Source of the DNA: Acrocarpospora phusangensis
GTDB lineage: Bacteria > Actinomycetota > Actinomycetes > Streptosporangiales > Streptosporangiaceae
Direction of reading: 5' to 3'
Assembly: GCF_016862995.1 (NCBI RefSeq)
Contig: NZ_BOOA01000038.1
Coordinates: forward strand, 22,496 to 86,495
Length of the DNA: 64,000 nt
How positions within the stretch are numbered: the first letter of the stretch is position 1; each line of letters starts with the position of its first letter. Below, piece by piece: positions 34,143 through 43,064 of this stretch. Made by a program: the position numbers and the translations under genes. The notes beneath the pieces are model-generated. The model was not told where the DNA came from. It saw only the letters and a program-made list of their open reading frames with translations, and did not search any database.

Positions 34143-34616
34143 ATGGGAGCACGAGACACCGTTGCCCGGAATCTGCAGTGTGCGGGAGCCGCCACGCTCC
34201 GATACGGCCTCGCACTCAACCTGCTCTGGATCGGACGGCTCAAGTTCGAGGCGTACGAGACGGAGAACATCCGCCCCCTGATCGTCTCCAGCCCTCCGTT
34301 CGCACGCCTGGCCGCCATGCTCGGCGAACGGCAACTGGCCCGGCTCATCGGCGTCAGCGAGATCGTGATCGGAGGCCTCATCGCCGCCAGGCCGTACGCT
34401 CCCAGAGCCTCCGCCCTCGGCAGTCTGGCGGGGGCGGGCATGTTCGCCACCACGCTCACCTTCCTCGCCACCACACCGGAGGCCTGGCAGCAGAAGCGCA
34501 AGGAGCCGAAGCCGTCCATCGTCGGCCAGTTCCTGCTCAAGGACATCGTGCTGCTGGGGGCGTGCCTCGCCACGGCCGCTGAGGCACTGCGCGAAACCGC
34601 CCCTGGCGGACGGTGA
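34143..34616 (+). CDS. DUF417 (YkgB-type) membrane protein
   Basis: 157 residues with four likely membrane segments. RYGLALNLLWIGRLKFEAYETENIRPLIVSSP is the DUF417 opening; LLKDIVLLGACLATAAEAL closes it. AAGGGGG lies 9 nt before the ATG at 34143 (ATG at 34122 is possible). E. coli relatives such as YkgB and RclC are induced by reactive chlorine, but function here is unknown. It follows the histidine kinase by 107 bp on the same strand. Confidence 0.8.
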   Translation: MGARDTVARNLQCAGAATLRYGLALNLLWIGRLKFEAYETENIRPLIVSSPPFARLAAMLGERQLARLIGVSEIVIGGLIAARPYAPRASALGSLAGAGMFATTLTFLATTPEAWQQKRKEPKPSIVGQFLLKDIVLLGACLATAAEALRETAPGGR

Positions 34617-34731
34617 TCGCGATCTTGCCGGGACGACGGCATCGCGCGGATCCGGCTGTCGGAGCCCCGGAGTAGCCGTCCACCTTGACCTGCGAAAACA
34701 GCTCCCGGGTGCCAAGTGGAGTTAAGAATAG

Positions 34732-34760
34732 TTGACATGAAGTTCGCTGCGCTTTACGTT
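34732..34760 (+). promoter_or_regulatory. Sigma70-type promoter for the 34815 reductase
   Basis: TTGACA (34732-34737), 17-bp spacer, TACGTT (34755-34760), in an AT-rich stretch 55 bp before the ATG. It is the cleanest consensus promoter in this part of the window. Confidence 0.6.
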
Positions 34761-34814
34761 GGACGTGTTAAAGATTCTGTACATGCCGGACTCCACCGAG
34801 AAGGGACACCCCCC

Positions 34815-35801
34815 ATGAAGGCAGTCACCTACTACACGTACGGCGCCCCCGAGGTCCTGGGCGTCGAGGACGTGCGGAGCCCCGCTCCCGGCGACAAGGA
34901 CGTGCTGGTGAAGATCCACGCCTCGGTGGTGACGGCGACCGACGCCATCTTCCGTGCCGGTGAGCCCTACTTCTCGCGGATGTTCACCGGCCCCGTCAAG
35001 CCGAAGGCCAAGACGCTGGGCGGCGAATTCGCCGGGGAGATCGTGGCGGTCGGCAAGGACGTGACCCGCTTCTCCGTGGGCGATCGAGTCTTCGGGGACA
35101 CGGGTCCGGCCTTAGGCGCCCACGCCGAGTACGTGTGCGTGGCTGAGGACGGGGCCCTGGCGGTCATGCCGGCCGGCCTGGACTACGCCGAGGCCGTCGC
35201 CGTACTGGACGGCGTGCTGACGGCCCTGCCCTTCCTCCGGGACAAGGCACAGCTGCGGGAGGGCCAGGAGATCCTCGTCAACGGCGCCGCCGGCAGCGTC
35301 GGCTCGGCCGCGGTGCGGCTCGCCAAGCACTTCGGGGCGCGGGTCACCGGGGTGTGCAGCACCGCCAAGCTGGAGCTGGTCAAAGCGCTGGGCGCCGAGG
35401 AGGTCATCGACTACACCCAGGAGGACTTCACCCGCCCAGGACGCGCCTACGACGTCGTCTTCGACGCCGCCGGCAAGAGCTCGTTCTCCCGGAGCAGGCG
35501 CGTGCTGAAGAGCGGCGGCGTCTACCTCTCCACCACCCCCTCGCCCGGCATCTTCCTGCAGTCGTTCTGGACGCGGCGATTCGGCGACAAGCGGGCGGTC
35601 ATCGCCTTCACCGGTCTGCGTCCCGCCGCCGACAAGGCCACGGACCTGCGATACCTCACCCAGATCACCGAAGCCGGCCAGATGAAGCCCGCCATCGACG
35701 GGCGCTACCCGCTCACCAAGGCCGCCGAGGCGCACCGACGCGTCGATTCCGGCCGCAAGCAGGGCTCCGTCCTCATCACCATGGACCACGACGACAACTG
35801 A
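34815..35801 (+). CDS. NAD(P)-dependent quinone-oxidoreductase-like alcohol dehydrogenase
   Basis: 328 residues, MDR superfamily without zinc ligands: MKAVTYYTYGAPEVL opening, GGEFAGEIVAVGKDVTRFSVGDRVFG, and nucleotide-binding NGAAGSVGSAAVRLAKHFGARVTGVCST. These enzymes reduce quinones or enones with NADPH. GAAGGGAC precedes the ATG and a consensus promoter sits 55 bp upstream, so it is probably monocistronic. It resembles the protein at 39894-40901. Confidence 0.88.
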   Translation: MKAVTYYTYGAPEVLGVEDVRSPAPGDKDVLVKIHASVVTATDAIFRAGEPYFSRMFTGPVKPKAKTLGGEFAGEIVAVGKDVTRFSVGDRVFGDTGPALGAHAEYVCVAEDGALAVMPAGLDYAEAVAVLDGVLTALPFLRDKAQLREGQEILVNGAAGSVGSAAVRLAKHFGARVTGVCSTAKLELVKALGAEEVIDYTQEDFTRPGRAYDVVFDAAGKSSFSRSRRVLKSGGVYLSTTPSPGIFLQSFWTRRFGDKRAVIAFTGLRPAADKATDLRYLTQITEAGQMKPAIDGRYPLTKAAEAHRRVDSGRKQGSVLITMDHDDN

Positions 35802-35989
35802 CCTCGATCCCATGACGTCAAGTTCTCTTAACTCCGTGGCCAGGTTTGTCACATGCGGGGAGTCGGCGGTGCTCTACAGGTGTGGACGTTGCAGGGCATG
35901 GGAGCGCACCGGCCGCCGCACTGCCGGCCGTTCTGTCCGGTGAAGGACAGGGCGCGGCGGTCAGGCGAGCGAACTGGAAGGACGGCGTG

Positions 35990-36511
35990 GTGGTGTCGAG
36001 TCCCCCGGGACAGGGGACCGTCCGGACCGACCTCGAACAGGTCTTCCGGACGGCCTATCCGCGGGTCGTCGCGGTCGCCGCGCGGGTGCTCGGAGCCAGG
36101 GACGAGGCCGAGGACGTGGCCCAGGAGGTGTTCCTGACGTTCGGGCGCTCCAAGGTGCCGGCCGGGGAGGCGCAGGCGTGGCTGTCGGTCGCCGCCGCGC
36201 ACACCGCGCTGAACCACCTGCGCTCCGGCCGCCGCCGCGCCTCCCGCGAGGAGGCCGCCGACGACGGCCAGGCCGTCAGCCCCGACATCGCCGACGCGGT
36301 CGTTACCCGCGACGAACGCCGCCGCGTGCGCGTGGCGCTGGCGCGGCTCCCCCGCAGGCAGGCCGTCGCCCTCGTCCTGCGGCACAGCGGCCTCAGTTAC
36401 GCCGAGGTCGCCGCCGCCCTCGATCTTTCCCCCGGCAGCGTGGGCACCATCGTGCGACGCGCCGAGTCCGCCCTGCGCAAGGAGTTGAACGATCATGCGT
36501 CATCCGACTGA
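35990..36511 (+). CDS. ECF-type RNA polymerase sigma factor
   Basis: 173 residues. Sigma region 2 (VFRTAYPRVVAVAARVLGARDEAEDVAQEVFLTF) and region 4 (ALARLPRRQAVALVLRHSGLSYAEVAAALDLSPGSVGTIVRRAESALRK) are both clear. GTG at 35990 lies 7 nt after GGAAGGA; neighbouring GTG codons at 35987 and 35993 could serve. It overlaps the anti-sigma gene by 17 bp and heads a four-gene operon with an ABC exporter. Confidence 0.9.
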   Translation: MVSSPPGQGTVRTDLEQVFRTAYPRVVAVAARVLGARDEAEDVAQEVFLTFGRSKVPAGEAQAWLSVAAAHTALNHLRSGRRRASREEAADDGQAVSPDIADAVVTRDERRRVRVALARLPRRQAVALVLRHSGLSYAEVAAALDLSPGSVGTIVRRAESALRKELNDHASSD

Positions 36512-37571
36512 CGGCACGCTGCGCCGGCTCGTGGACGAGCCAGCGGGTGTCGCCGACGCCGATCGCGAGCACGTCGCGGGCTGCCCGGTGTGCCTGGCCG
36601 GGCTGGCGTCCGCCCAGGAGGACGCGGCGGCCGTCGGCGCCGCGCTGAGCTTTGATTCCACCGTGGACGTGGACGCCGGGTGGCGCCGCCTGGCCGGCGC
36701 CGCAGAAGGGCGGCCCGGCACTGTCGTCCCCCGCCGCCGCCGGCTTGCGCTGCTGCGCAGCCCGCTGGTGGCCGCCGTCAGTGTCGTCGCCCTCCTGATC
36801 GGAGGCAGCGCCGCGGCCGCCGCGGACTGGCTGCAGATCTTCCGTACCGAGCAGATCGCCCCGGTCGTCGCGCCCGAGTCCGAGCTGGTCAAGTTGCCGG
36901 AACTGGACGCCTTCGGCCAGGTCCAGGTGACCGAGGAGGTGGACATCCGCCAGGTCGCCGACGCCGGCGCCGCGGCCAAGGCCACCGGCCTCTCCGTGCC
37001 GCGGGTGAGCAGGCTGCCCAAGGGCGTGACGGGTGATCCCACGTACCACGTCCTCGGGCGGGTGAGCGGGGTGTTCACCTTCTCGGCGGCGAAGGCCGCG
37101 CAGACGACCAAGGCGGCCGGGCAGACGCCGGTGCCGCCACCGCCCGGCCTGGACGGCAGCCAGTTCCAGCTGAGCGCGGGCCCGGGACTGGCCGCGGCCT
37201 GGACGGCGGGACGCCCGGTGCCGGCCCTGGTCGTGGCGCGCGCGGTCGCCCCCACCGCCGCCTCCTCGGGCGTACCCTTCGAGACGGCCCGCGACTACCT
37301 GCTGTCCCTGCGCATCCTGCCGGAGAACGTCGCGTCGCAGCTGCGGGCCTTCTCCAGCGACGGGATGACGCTCCCCCTGTTCACGTCGGTCGAGCAGCTG
37401 GCGAGCACCGCCGCCGACGTCGGCGGCGTGCCGGCCACGGTGCTCACCTCGCGGGACGGCGCGATGGCGGCGGTGGTCTGGGTGATCGACGGCAACATCA
37501 CGGTGGTGGCCGGCTCGCTGGACGCCGACGAGGTGCTGTCGGTGGCCCGTGAACTGCGGTGGGACCGATGA
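36495..37571 (+). CDS. Anti-sigma factor, single-pass membrane
   Basis: 358 residues. The N-terminal ~45 residues carry a zinc-anti-sigma-like HVAGCPVC motif. One membrane helix (SPLVAAVSVVALLIGGSAAAAADWL) follows, then a ~250-residue extracytoplasmic domain ending in an ADEVLSVARELRWDR strand-helix. It should hold the upstream sigma factor at the membrane until an outside signal arrives. It overlaps the sigma gene (17 bp) and the ATPase gene (ATGA, 4 bp). Confidence 0.82.
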   Translation: MRHPTDGTLRRLVDEPAGVADADREHVAGCPVCLAGLASAQEDAAAVGAALSFDSTVDVDAGWRRLAGAAEGRPGTVVPRRRRLALLRSPLVAAVSVVALLIGGSAAAAADWLQIFRTEQIAPVVAPESELVKLPELDAFGQVQVTEEVDIRQVADAGAAAKATGLSVPRVSRLPKGVTGDPTYHVLGRVSGVFTFSAAKAAQTTKAAGQTPVPPPPGLDGSQFQLSAGPGLAAAWTAGRPVPALVVARAVAPTAASSGVPFETARDYLLSLRILPENVASQLRAFSSDGMTLPLFTSVEQLASTAADVGGVPATVLTSRDGAMAAVVWVIDGNITVVAGSLDADEVLSVARELRWDR

Positions 37572-38551
37572 TCGGGCCCTCCCTGGACACCGCGCGGCAG
37601 CTGCTCGCCGACCTGCCTCCCGCTCCGGCGGCGTGGTGCTCGGGCCTGCGCAAGCGGTACAGGAAACAGATCGCGGTGGACGGCGTGTCCTTCACCGTCG
37701 GCCGCGGCGAGGTGGTGGGCCTGCTCGGGCCGAACGGCGCCGGCAAGACCACCGTCATCAAGATGCTGCTCGGCCTGGTCCGGCCCGACGCGGGCGAGGT
37801 GCTGCTGCTCGGGCGGCCGTCGGGAGATCCGCGGTCCCGGGCCCGCGTCGGCTACCTGCCGGAACTCTTCCGGTACCAGCCGTGGCTGACCGCCGCCGAG
37901 GTGCTGGCCCTGCACGTCCGGCTCGCGGGCGTCGTGGTTCCGGAGCAGGAGCGGCGCGAGTGCCTGGCCACCGTCGGCCTCGCCGACCGCGCTCGGGACC
38001 GGGTGGGCGGCTTCTCCAAGGGCATGCAGCAGCGGCTCGGACTGGCCGTCGCGCTGGTGGCCCGCCCGGACCTGGTCATCCTGGACGAGCCGACCAGCGC
38101 CCTGGACCCCGTCGGCCGGGCCGACGTCCGGGACCTGCTGCTGGTCCTCAAGGAGCGCCAGGTCGCCGTCCTGCTCAACTCGCACCTCATCGGCGAGGTC
38201 GAGCGGGTCTGCGACCGGGTCGTCATCCTCGACAAGGGCCGGGTCTCCGCCTCCGGCACCCTGGCGGAACTGCTCGGCCAGCGCGAGGTACGGCTGCGCC
38301 TCGACGGGGTGAGCGCGGCGGCCGAGGCCCGGCTGGCCGCCGCCGGGCAGCTCACGCGCAGCGGGGACGCCTTCACCGTCGCGCTGCCGGCCGAGCAGGA
38401 CACCGCCATGGTGCCGGACCTGGTGGCCGACCTGGTCGGCCTCGGCGTACGCGTGCACGCGGTCGAACCCGGGCGGATCAGCCTGGAGCAACGCCTGCTG
38501 GACATCCTCCGCGCCGACACGAACGCCGACACGAACGGTGACCGCTCATGA
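37568..38551 (+). CDS. ABC transporter ATP-binding protein
   Basis: 327 residues. Walker A GPNGAGKT, signature region FSKGMQQRLG (LSGGQ variant with FSKGM, as in NatA/drug-type exporters), Walker B LVILDEP, and H-loop NSHLIGE. Its ATG overlaps the anti-sigma stop. It works with the permease that follows (ATGA overlap). The substrate is unknown; coupling to a membrane-sensing sigma pair suggests envelope stress or antibiotic export. Confidence 0.93.
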   Translation: MIGPSLDTARQLLADLPPAPAAWCSGLRKRYRKQIAVDGVSFTVGRGEVVGLLGPNGAGKTTVIKMLLGLVRPDAGEVLLLGRPSGDPRSRARVGYLPELFRYQPWLTAAEVLALHVRLAGVVVPEQERRECLATVGLADRARDRVGGFSKGMQQRLGLAVALVARPDLVILDEPTSALDPVGRADVRDLLLVLKERQVAVLLNSHLIGEVERVCDRVVILDKGRVSASGTLAELLGQREVRLRLDGVSAAAEARLAAAGQLTRSGDAFTVALPAEQDTAMVPDLVADLVGLGVRVHAVEPGRISLEQRLLDILRADTNADTNGDRS

Positions 38552-39411
38552 CCGCCCGGACCGTGCTCACCCTCGCCGCCCTCACCCTGCGGGAGGCCGC
38601 ACGCCGCCGGGTGCTGCGCTCACTCGGCCTGCTGATGGTCGTGCTGCTGGGGCTCAGCGCCTGGGGATTCTCCAGCCTGCTCCACATGGAGTTCGACGGC
38701 GCCACCCTCACCACCGGGGAGGCCAGGCTGGTGGCCTCCCAGGTGATCAACCTGGTGATGTTCGGCCTGAGCCTGATCGCCGCGCTCGGCACGGCGTTCC
38801 TGGCCGGGCCCACGCTGGCCGGTGAGATGGAGTCCGGCATCGCCCTGGCGGTCCTGGCCCGGCCGGTCCGCCGCTCGGCGGTGCTGCTGGGCAAGTGGCT
38901 GGGCCTCGTGATCTTCGGCGCCGGCTTCGTGGTCGTCGCCGGGCTCGCCCAGTTCGTCATCGTCTGGGTGACCGTCGGCTACTGGCCGCCGCAGCCGGTG
39001 ACCGGCCTGGCGCTGCTCGCGGCGCAGACGGCGGTGCTGCTCACGCTGGGCCTGCTGCTGTCCACCGCCATCTCGCCGATGGCGTCGGGCATCGTGGCGG
39101 TCGGCCTTTTCGGCGCCACCTGGATCGCGGGCGTGGTCGGCGGCGTCGGCCTGGCCCTCGGCAACGAGAGCGTGGCCCAGGTCGGGACCGTCTCCCGGAT
39201 GCTCCTGCCGACGGACGGCCTGTGGCGCGGGGCCATGCACGCCTTCCAGGACCCGCTCGCGCTGGCGCAGGCCGGCGGTCCCGCGCTGCAGGGCGGCTTC
39301 CCGTTCCTCAGCGTGGCTCCGCTCGCGCCCGCCTATCTGGCGTGGACGGCGCTCTGGGTGGCTCTCGTGCTCGGGCTCGCGGTCCTGGCCTTCCGCCGCC
39401 GCGACCTCTAG
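38548..39411 (+). CDS. ABC-2-type transporter permease
   Basis: 287 residues with six predicted membrane helices, starting in a cytoplasmic TARTVLTLAALTLREAARRRVL segment and containing the conserved LAGEMESGIALAVLARPVRRSAVLLGKWLGL elbow of ABC-2 permeases. Translationally coupled to the ATPase gene. It ends overlapping the convergent VOC pseudogene by 4 bp. Confidence 0.9.
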   Translation: MTARTVLTLAALTLREAARRRVLRSLGLLMVVLLGLSAWGFSSLLHMEFDGATLTTGEARLVASQVINLVMFGLSLIAALGTAFLAGPTLAGEMESGIALAVLARPVRRSAVLLGKWLGLVIFGAGFVVVAGLAQFVIVWVTVGYWPPQPVTGLALLAAQTAVLLTLGLLLSTAISPMASGIVAVGLFGATWIAGVVGGVGLALGNESVAQVGTVSRMLLPTDGLWRGAMHAFQDPLALAQAGGPALQGGFPFLSVAPLAPAYLAWTALWVALVLGLAVLAFRRRDL

Positions 39412-39829
39412 CCCGGGCGAGAGGCGAGAATGTCGAGGTAGTGCGGGCTGTACATGACGCCCAGCACGTTGCCGAACGGGTCGACCACCGAGGCGGTGAC
39501 GAACCCCGCCTCGCGCGGCGTGACCGGCTGGTACTCCTTGGCGCCCAACGCCAGCAGCCGGTCCACGGTGGCGTCGAGATCGTCGACGTGCCAGTACATC
39601 ACGGCGCCGCCGGGTTCGGCCCCCGCGCCCGGCGGCGCGTACCCGCGGTCGACGATGCCGAGTTCGGCCTGGTAGTCACCGATCCGGAACTCCGCGTAGG
39701 CCGTCCGCCCGTCGGCCCTGACCGCGTGAAGTACGGCTCCACGCCCAGGAACTCCGTGTACCAGGCCACGGCCGCCGCGACGTCGTCGGCCCAGAAGCTG
39801 ATCGTGCTGAATCCCCGCAGACTCGTCAT
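39408..39829 (-). pseudogene. VOC/glyoxalase-family protein gene with a frameshift
   Basis: The first part (TSLRGFSTISFWADDVAAAVAWYTEFLG...PYFTR) is in one frame, and the rest (RADGRTAYAEFRIGDYQAELGIVDRG...MYWHVDDLDATVDRLLALGA...GFVTASVVDPFGNVLGVMY) is in another; the break lies near 39730. Joined, they make one complete ~140-residue extradiol/glyoxalase domain. One missing base explains it, either a true mutation or an assembly error. Confidence 0.8.
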
Positions 39830-39893
39830 GAGTCCTGCCTTTGCCCGATATTTCAACCGCTACGCGTACGATCTCGCCGCATAGGCTCAAGGC

Positions 39894-40901
39894 ATGAAGG
39901 CGGTCGTCCAGGACACGTACGGCTCCCCCGACGCGCTCGCCGTACGGGAGATCGACAAGCCCCAGGTCAAGGACGACGAGGTGCTGGTACGGGTGCGCGC
40001 CGCCTCCGTACATCCGGACGTCTGGCATGTGGTGGCCGGCCGGCCGTACGTGCTGCGGATCATGGGGGCCGGGCTGCGGCGGCCGAAGGTCCGCGTGCCG
40101 GGCACGGACGTGGCGGGCCGCGTCGAAGCCGTCGGCCGCGACGTGACACGCTTCCAGCCCGGCGACGAGGTGTTCGGCGAGACCCTGCGCGGCAACCAGT
40201 GGAAGAACGGCGGTGCCTTCGCCGAGTACGTCTCCACCGCACCGGACGGCCTGGCCCTCAAACCCGCCACCATCAGCTTCGAACAGGCCGCCGCCGTCCC
40301 CACCTCCGGCCTCATCGCCCTCCAGAACTTCCCACCCGATCGGGTACGACCAGGCCAAAGTGTGCTGGTCAACGGCGCCGCGGGCGGCGTGGGAGCCATC
40401 GCCGTACAACTCGCCAAGGCGTACGGAGCGACGGTCACCGGGGTCGACCACACGACCAAACTCGACATGGTGCGTTCACTGGGGGCAGACCACGTCCTCG
40501 ACTACACCCGCGACGATTTCACCCGCAACGCCGAACGCTACGACCTGATCTTCGACGTCCCCGGCAACCACTCCTTGGCGGACTGCCGCCGCGCGCTCAC
40601 CCCCGAAGGGAAGTACGTCCTCATCGGCCACGACCGCTACGGCGACGCGAGCGGCCGATGGCTGGGCAGCCTGCCCCGCTTCATCAAACTGATGACCCTC
40701 TCGATGTTCGTGAAGCAACTCCCGAACCTGAACACCCCAGTGCCGGACAAGAAGGACTTGATGGCCACCCTCCGGGACCTCCTGGAGACCGGAAAGCTCA
40801 CCCCGGTCATCGACCGGACCTATTCCCTGGACGAGGTACCCGCCGCGATCCGGCACCTGACCGAGGGCACGGCCCGGGGAAAGATCGTCATCACGCTGTA
40901 G
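39894..40901 (+). CDS. NAD(P)-dependent quinone-oxidoreductase-like alcohol dehydrogenase
   Basis: 335 residues, MDR superfamily without zinc ligands: MKAVVQDTYGSPDALAV, GTDVAGRVEAVGRDVTRFQPGDEVFGE, NGAAGGVGAIAVQLAKAYGATVTGV. Close in architecture to the 34815 protein. A weak AAGG lies just before the ATG. It diverges from the VOC pseudogene by 64 bp. Reduces quinones or conjugated carbonyls with NADPH; the exact substrate is unknown. Confidence 0.87.
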   Translation: MKAVVQDTYGSPDALAVREIDKPQVKDDEVLVRVRAASVHPDVWHVVAGRPYVLRIMGAGLRRPKVRVPGTDVAGRVEAVGRDVTRFQPGDEVFGETLRGNQWKNGGAFAEYVSTAPDGLALKPATISFEQAAAVPTSGLIALQNFPPDRVRPGQSVLVNGAAGGVGAIAVQLAKAYGATVTGVDHTTKLDMVRSLGADHVLDYTRDDFTRNAERYDLIFDVPGNHSLADCRRALTPEGKYVLIGHDRYGDASGRWLGSLPRFIKLMTLSMFVKQLPNLNTPVPDKKDLMATLRDLLETGKLTPVIDRTYSLDEVPAAIRHLTEGTARGKIVITL

Positions 40902-40924
40902 ACGCTTCCGTCGGGGGTATCGGA

Positions 40925-41866
40925 GTGAAGATCGTCATACCGGGCGGCACCGGGCATCTGGGCCTCCTGCTGGCGCGTGCCTTCGAGGGTCACGAGGTCG
41001 TCATCGTCAGCCGGCGTGCGGACATCCAGGTGCCCGGCGCCCGTACGGTGCTGTGGGACGGGCGCACCCCGGGCGGGTGGACGGCCGAGCTCGACGGCGC
41101 CGACGCGGTGATCAACCTGGCCGGGCGCAGCGTGAACTGCCGGTACACCCAGGCCAACCTGCGGGAGATGATGTCCTCCCGCGTCGACTCCGCCGCCGTC
41201 GTGGGCGCGGCCATCGCCCAGGCGGCCCGCCCGCCGCGTACGTGGCTGCAGATGAGCACCGCCACGATCTACGCCCACCGGTACGACCAGGCCAACGACG
41301 AGGAGACCGGGATCATCGGCGGCGGTGAGGACGGGGTGCCCGGCTACTGGGCCTTCAGCGTCGAGATCGCGAAGAACTGGGAACGCGCGCAGGCCGAAGC
41401 ACCCACGCCCGGCACGAGGAAGGTCGCGCTGCGGACGAGCATCGTGATGGCTCCCGGCCGGGGCGGGGCGTTCCACCAGCTGTGGCAGCTGACCCGGCTG
41501 GGCCTCGGCGGGCCGGTCGGGGGCGGCCGGCAGTACATGTCGTGGATTCACGACCGCGACTTCGTCCGGGCCGTGGAGTTCCTGCTGGCCCGGGAAGACC
41601 TCGAAGGGCCGGTCAATCTGGCGTCGCCGGGCCCGTTGCCGTACCGGGAGTTCATGGCGGAGCTGCGGCGCGCGGCCGGGGTGCGGGTGGGGTTGCCGGC
41701 CACCCGCTGGATGGCCGAGATCGGCGCGTTCGTGCTGCGCGGCGACACCGAGCTGCTGCTGAAGAGCCGCCGGGTGGTGCCGGGGCGGCTGCTCGCGGCG
41801 GGCTTCAGGTTCGAGCTGCCCGGATGGCCGGACGCGGTGCGTGACCTGGTGGCGCGCGGCGGCTGA
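40925..41866 (+). CDS. TIGR01777-type NAD-dependent epimerase (SDR39U1-like)
   Basis: 313 residues. Rossmann start MKIVIPGGTGHLGLLLARAF, then LWDGRTPGGWTAELDGADAVINLAGRSVNCRY, a hallmark of TIGR01777 proteins, and GGGRQYMSWIHDRDFVRAVEFLL. GTG start, 23 bp after the reductase stop, so cotranscription is likely. The family is an extended SDR, often linked to cell division or stress, with no firm substrate. Confidence 0.88.
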   Translation: MKIVIPGGTGHLGLLLARAFEGHEVVIVSRRADIQVPGARTVLWDGRTPGGWTAELDGADAVINLAGRSVNCRYTQANLREMMSSRVDSAAVVGAAIAQAARPPRTWLQMSTATIYAHRYDQANDEETGIIGGGEDGVPGYWAFSVEIAKNWERAQAEAPTPGTRKVALRTSIVMAPGRGGAFHQLWQLTRLGLGGPVGGGRQYMSWIHDRDFVRAVEFLLAREDLEGPVNLASPGPLPYREFMAELRRAAGVRVGLPATRWMAEIGAFVLRGDTELLLKSRRVVPGRLLAAGFRFELPGWPDAVRDLVARGG

Positions 41867-42394
41867 TCAGGCCGCCGTGAGCTGGGCCGGTACCGGGGCG
41901 CCGAGGTAGTCGAGGAGGTCGGCGACCTTGTGGTCGAGTTCGACGCCGACCGCTGTGATGGCGGGGTCGTCGAAGCCGCCGAACTGGGCGCTGGGCTGGT
42001 CGATGCTGAAGCGGGTCACGCCGTCGGCGTCCTCGCAGATCGTGGTGCGCAGCGGCGCGTACAGCATGACGGTCGGGTTGTGGTGGAACATGCGCTGGGC
42101 GATCGTGTGGTTGCCCATGAGGTACTGGACGCTGCGCCAGCGGTCGCCGGAGAGCCGCAGCAGCGCGGTGTTGTCGAACGACCAGTAGATGATGAAGCCG
42201 TGCGGCGCGTTCTCCTCGGTCGCCCGCAGGACGGCCGGCCAGTCGGCGTTCTCCGCCATGAGGTGCTCGAAGACGGGCATGTCCAGAGCCGGCACCGCTT
42301 GCTCGTACCTGTCCCGGAACTCGTCGAATCCTGTGCCCGTGTCAACGGTCAGCCGATGGGCTTCGTATGGCTTGTCTGCGGTGTGGACGGCCAT
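41867..42394 (-). CDS. DUF302-like protein
   Basis: 175 residues. The C-terminal ~60 residues (NPTVMLYAPLRTTICEDADGVTRFSIDQPSAQFGGFDDPAITAVGVELDHKVADLL) match DUF302-type domains, which bind small ligands or heme-like groups. No signal or membrane segment. GAAGGGGG precedes the ATG at 42394. Its stop directly abuts the stop of the convergent epimerase gene. Function unknown. Confidence 0.7.
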   Translation of the reverse strand: MAVHTADKPYEAHRLTVDTGTGFDEFRDRYEQAVPALDMPVFEHLMAENADWPAVLRATEENAPHGFIIYWSFDNTALLRLSGDRWRSVQYLMGNHTIAQRMFHHNPTVMLYAPLRTTICEDADGVTRFSIDQPSAQFGGFDDPAITAVGVELDHKVADLLDYLGAPVPAQLTAA

Positions 42395-42453
42395 GTTGTT
42401 CCCCCTTCGGTGAACGAGGGCCTGTTCGTCCACCGTACAACGGGGGCCGGGCG

Positions 42454-42482
42454 GGCGGCCCGCCCCGCACGGGCGGGCCGCC
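42454..42482 (-). terminator. Perfect 12-bp G/C hairpin terminator
   Basis: GGCGGCCCGCCC and its exact reverse complement enclose a 5-nt loop, 11 bp past the stop of the secreted protein gene at 42494-42916. There is no U tract, as is common in high-GC actinomycetes. It separates that gene from the DUF302 gene downstream. Confidence 0.7.
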
Positions 42483-42493
42483 ACGGCGAGAGG

Positions 42494-42916
42494 TTAGGGA
42501 ACGACCAGGTAGAACGGCAGGTCACGGCGGCCCGACCTGGCGGTTCCGGTGATGACGGTCAGGACGCCGGCGCTGTTGCCGCACTCGACGGTCGGCGTGG
42601 TGCGGACCATCGCCATGCCCCACGGCGTGTACCCGGTGGCCGTCAGCGTCGCGATCGGCGTGAGCCCGGCGACCGGCAGGGTGGCGTCCTCGAAGGTGAT
42701 GCAGTAGACGCCCCGGTAGGGCTTGACGAGGGACCTGATGCCCTTGGCCCGCAACAGGACGCCGCTGGAGGACACTTTCGCCGCCGCCGTGGCGTTCGCG
42801 GCGGCGATCGGGCCGGGCACCTCGTGCGCGGACGCGGGCGCGGGGGCCCACAGACCCAGCCCGGCGGCCAGCCCGGACATCGCGATCAGCGTACGGGCTC
42901 GCTTGCTGCTGAACAT
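42494..42916 (-). CDS. Small secreted protein, uncharacterised
   Basis: 140 residues. Signal peptide ~1-30 (basic KRARTL, hydrophobic IAMSGLAAGLGLW, cleavage near ASA-HE). Mature part ~110 residues, beta-rich (PVAGLTPIATLTATGYTPWGMAMVRTTPTVECGNSAGVLTVITGT), with two cysteines (YCITF, ECGNS) that may pair. AAGGAAA lies before the ATG. I do not recognise a family beyond actinobacterial small extracellular beta proteins. Confidence 0.7.
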   Translation of the reverse strand: MFSSKRARTLIAMSGLAAGLGLWAPAPASAHEVPGPIAAANATAAAKVSSSGVLLRAKGIRSLVKPYRGVYCITFEDATLPVAGLTPIATLTATGYTPWGMAMVRTTPTVECGNSAGVLTVITGTARSGRRDLPFYLVVP

Positions 42917-43064
42917 ATCGGTGTTTCCTTCGCTCGAAAGATGGATTGGCGAATTGACAACGTATCGTGGTCATGCTGTCGCGAAGCGTGACACGCGTGG
43001 TCAAGATCGATTTTTGGACCATCCATGTGCCGAAGAAGGAGAAAGGCGGCGTTTGCCGACCTGA

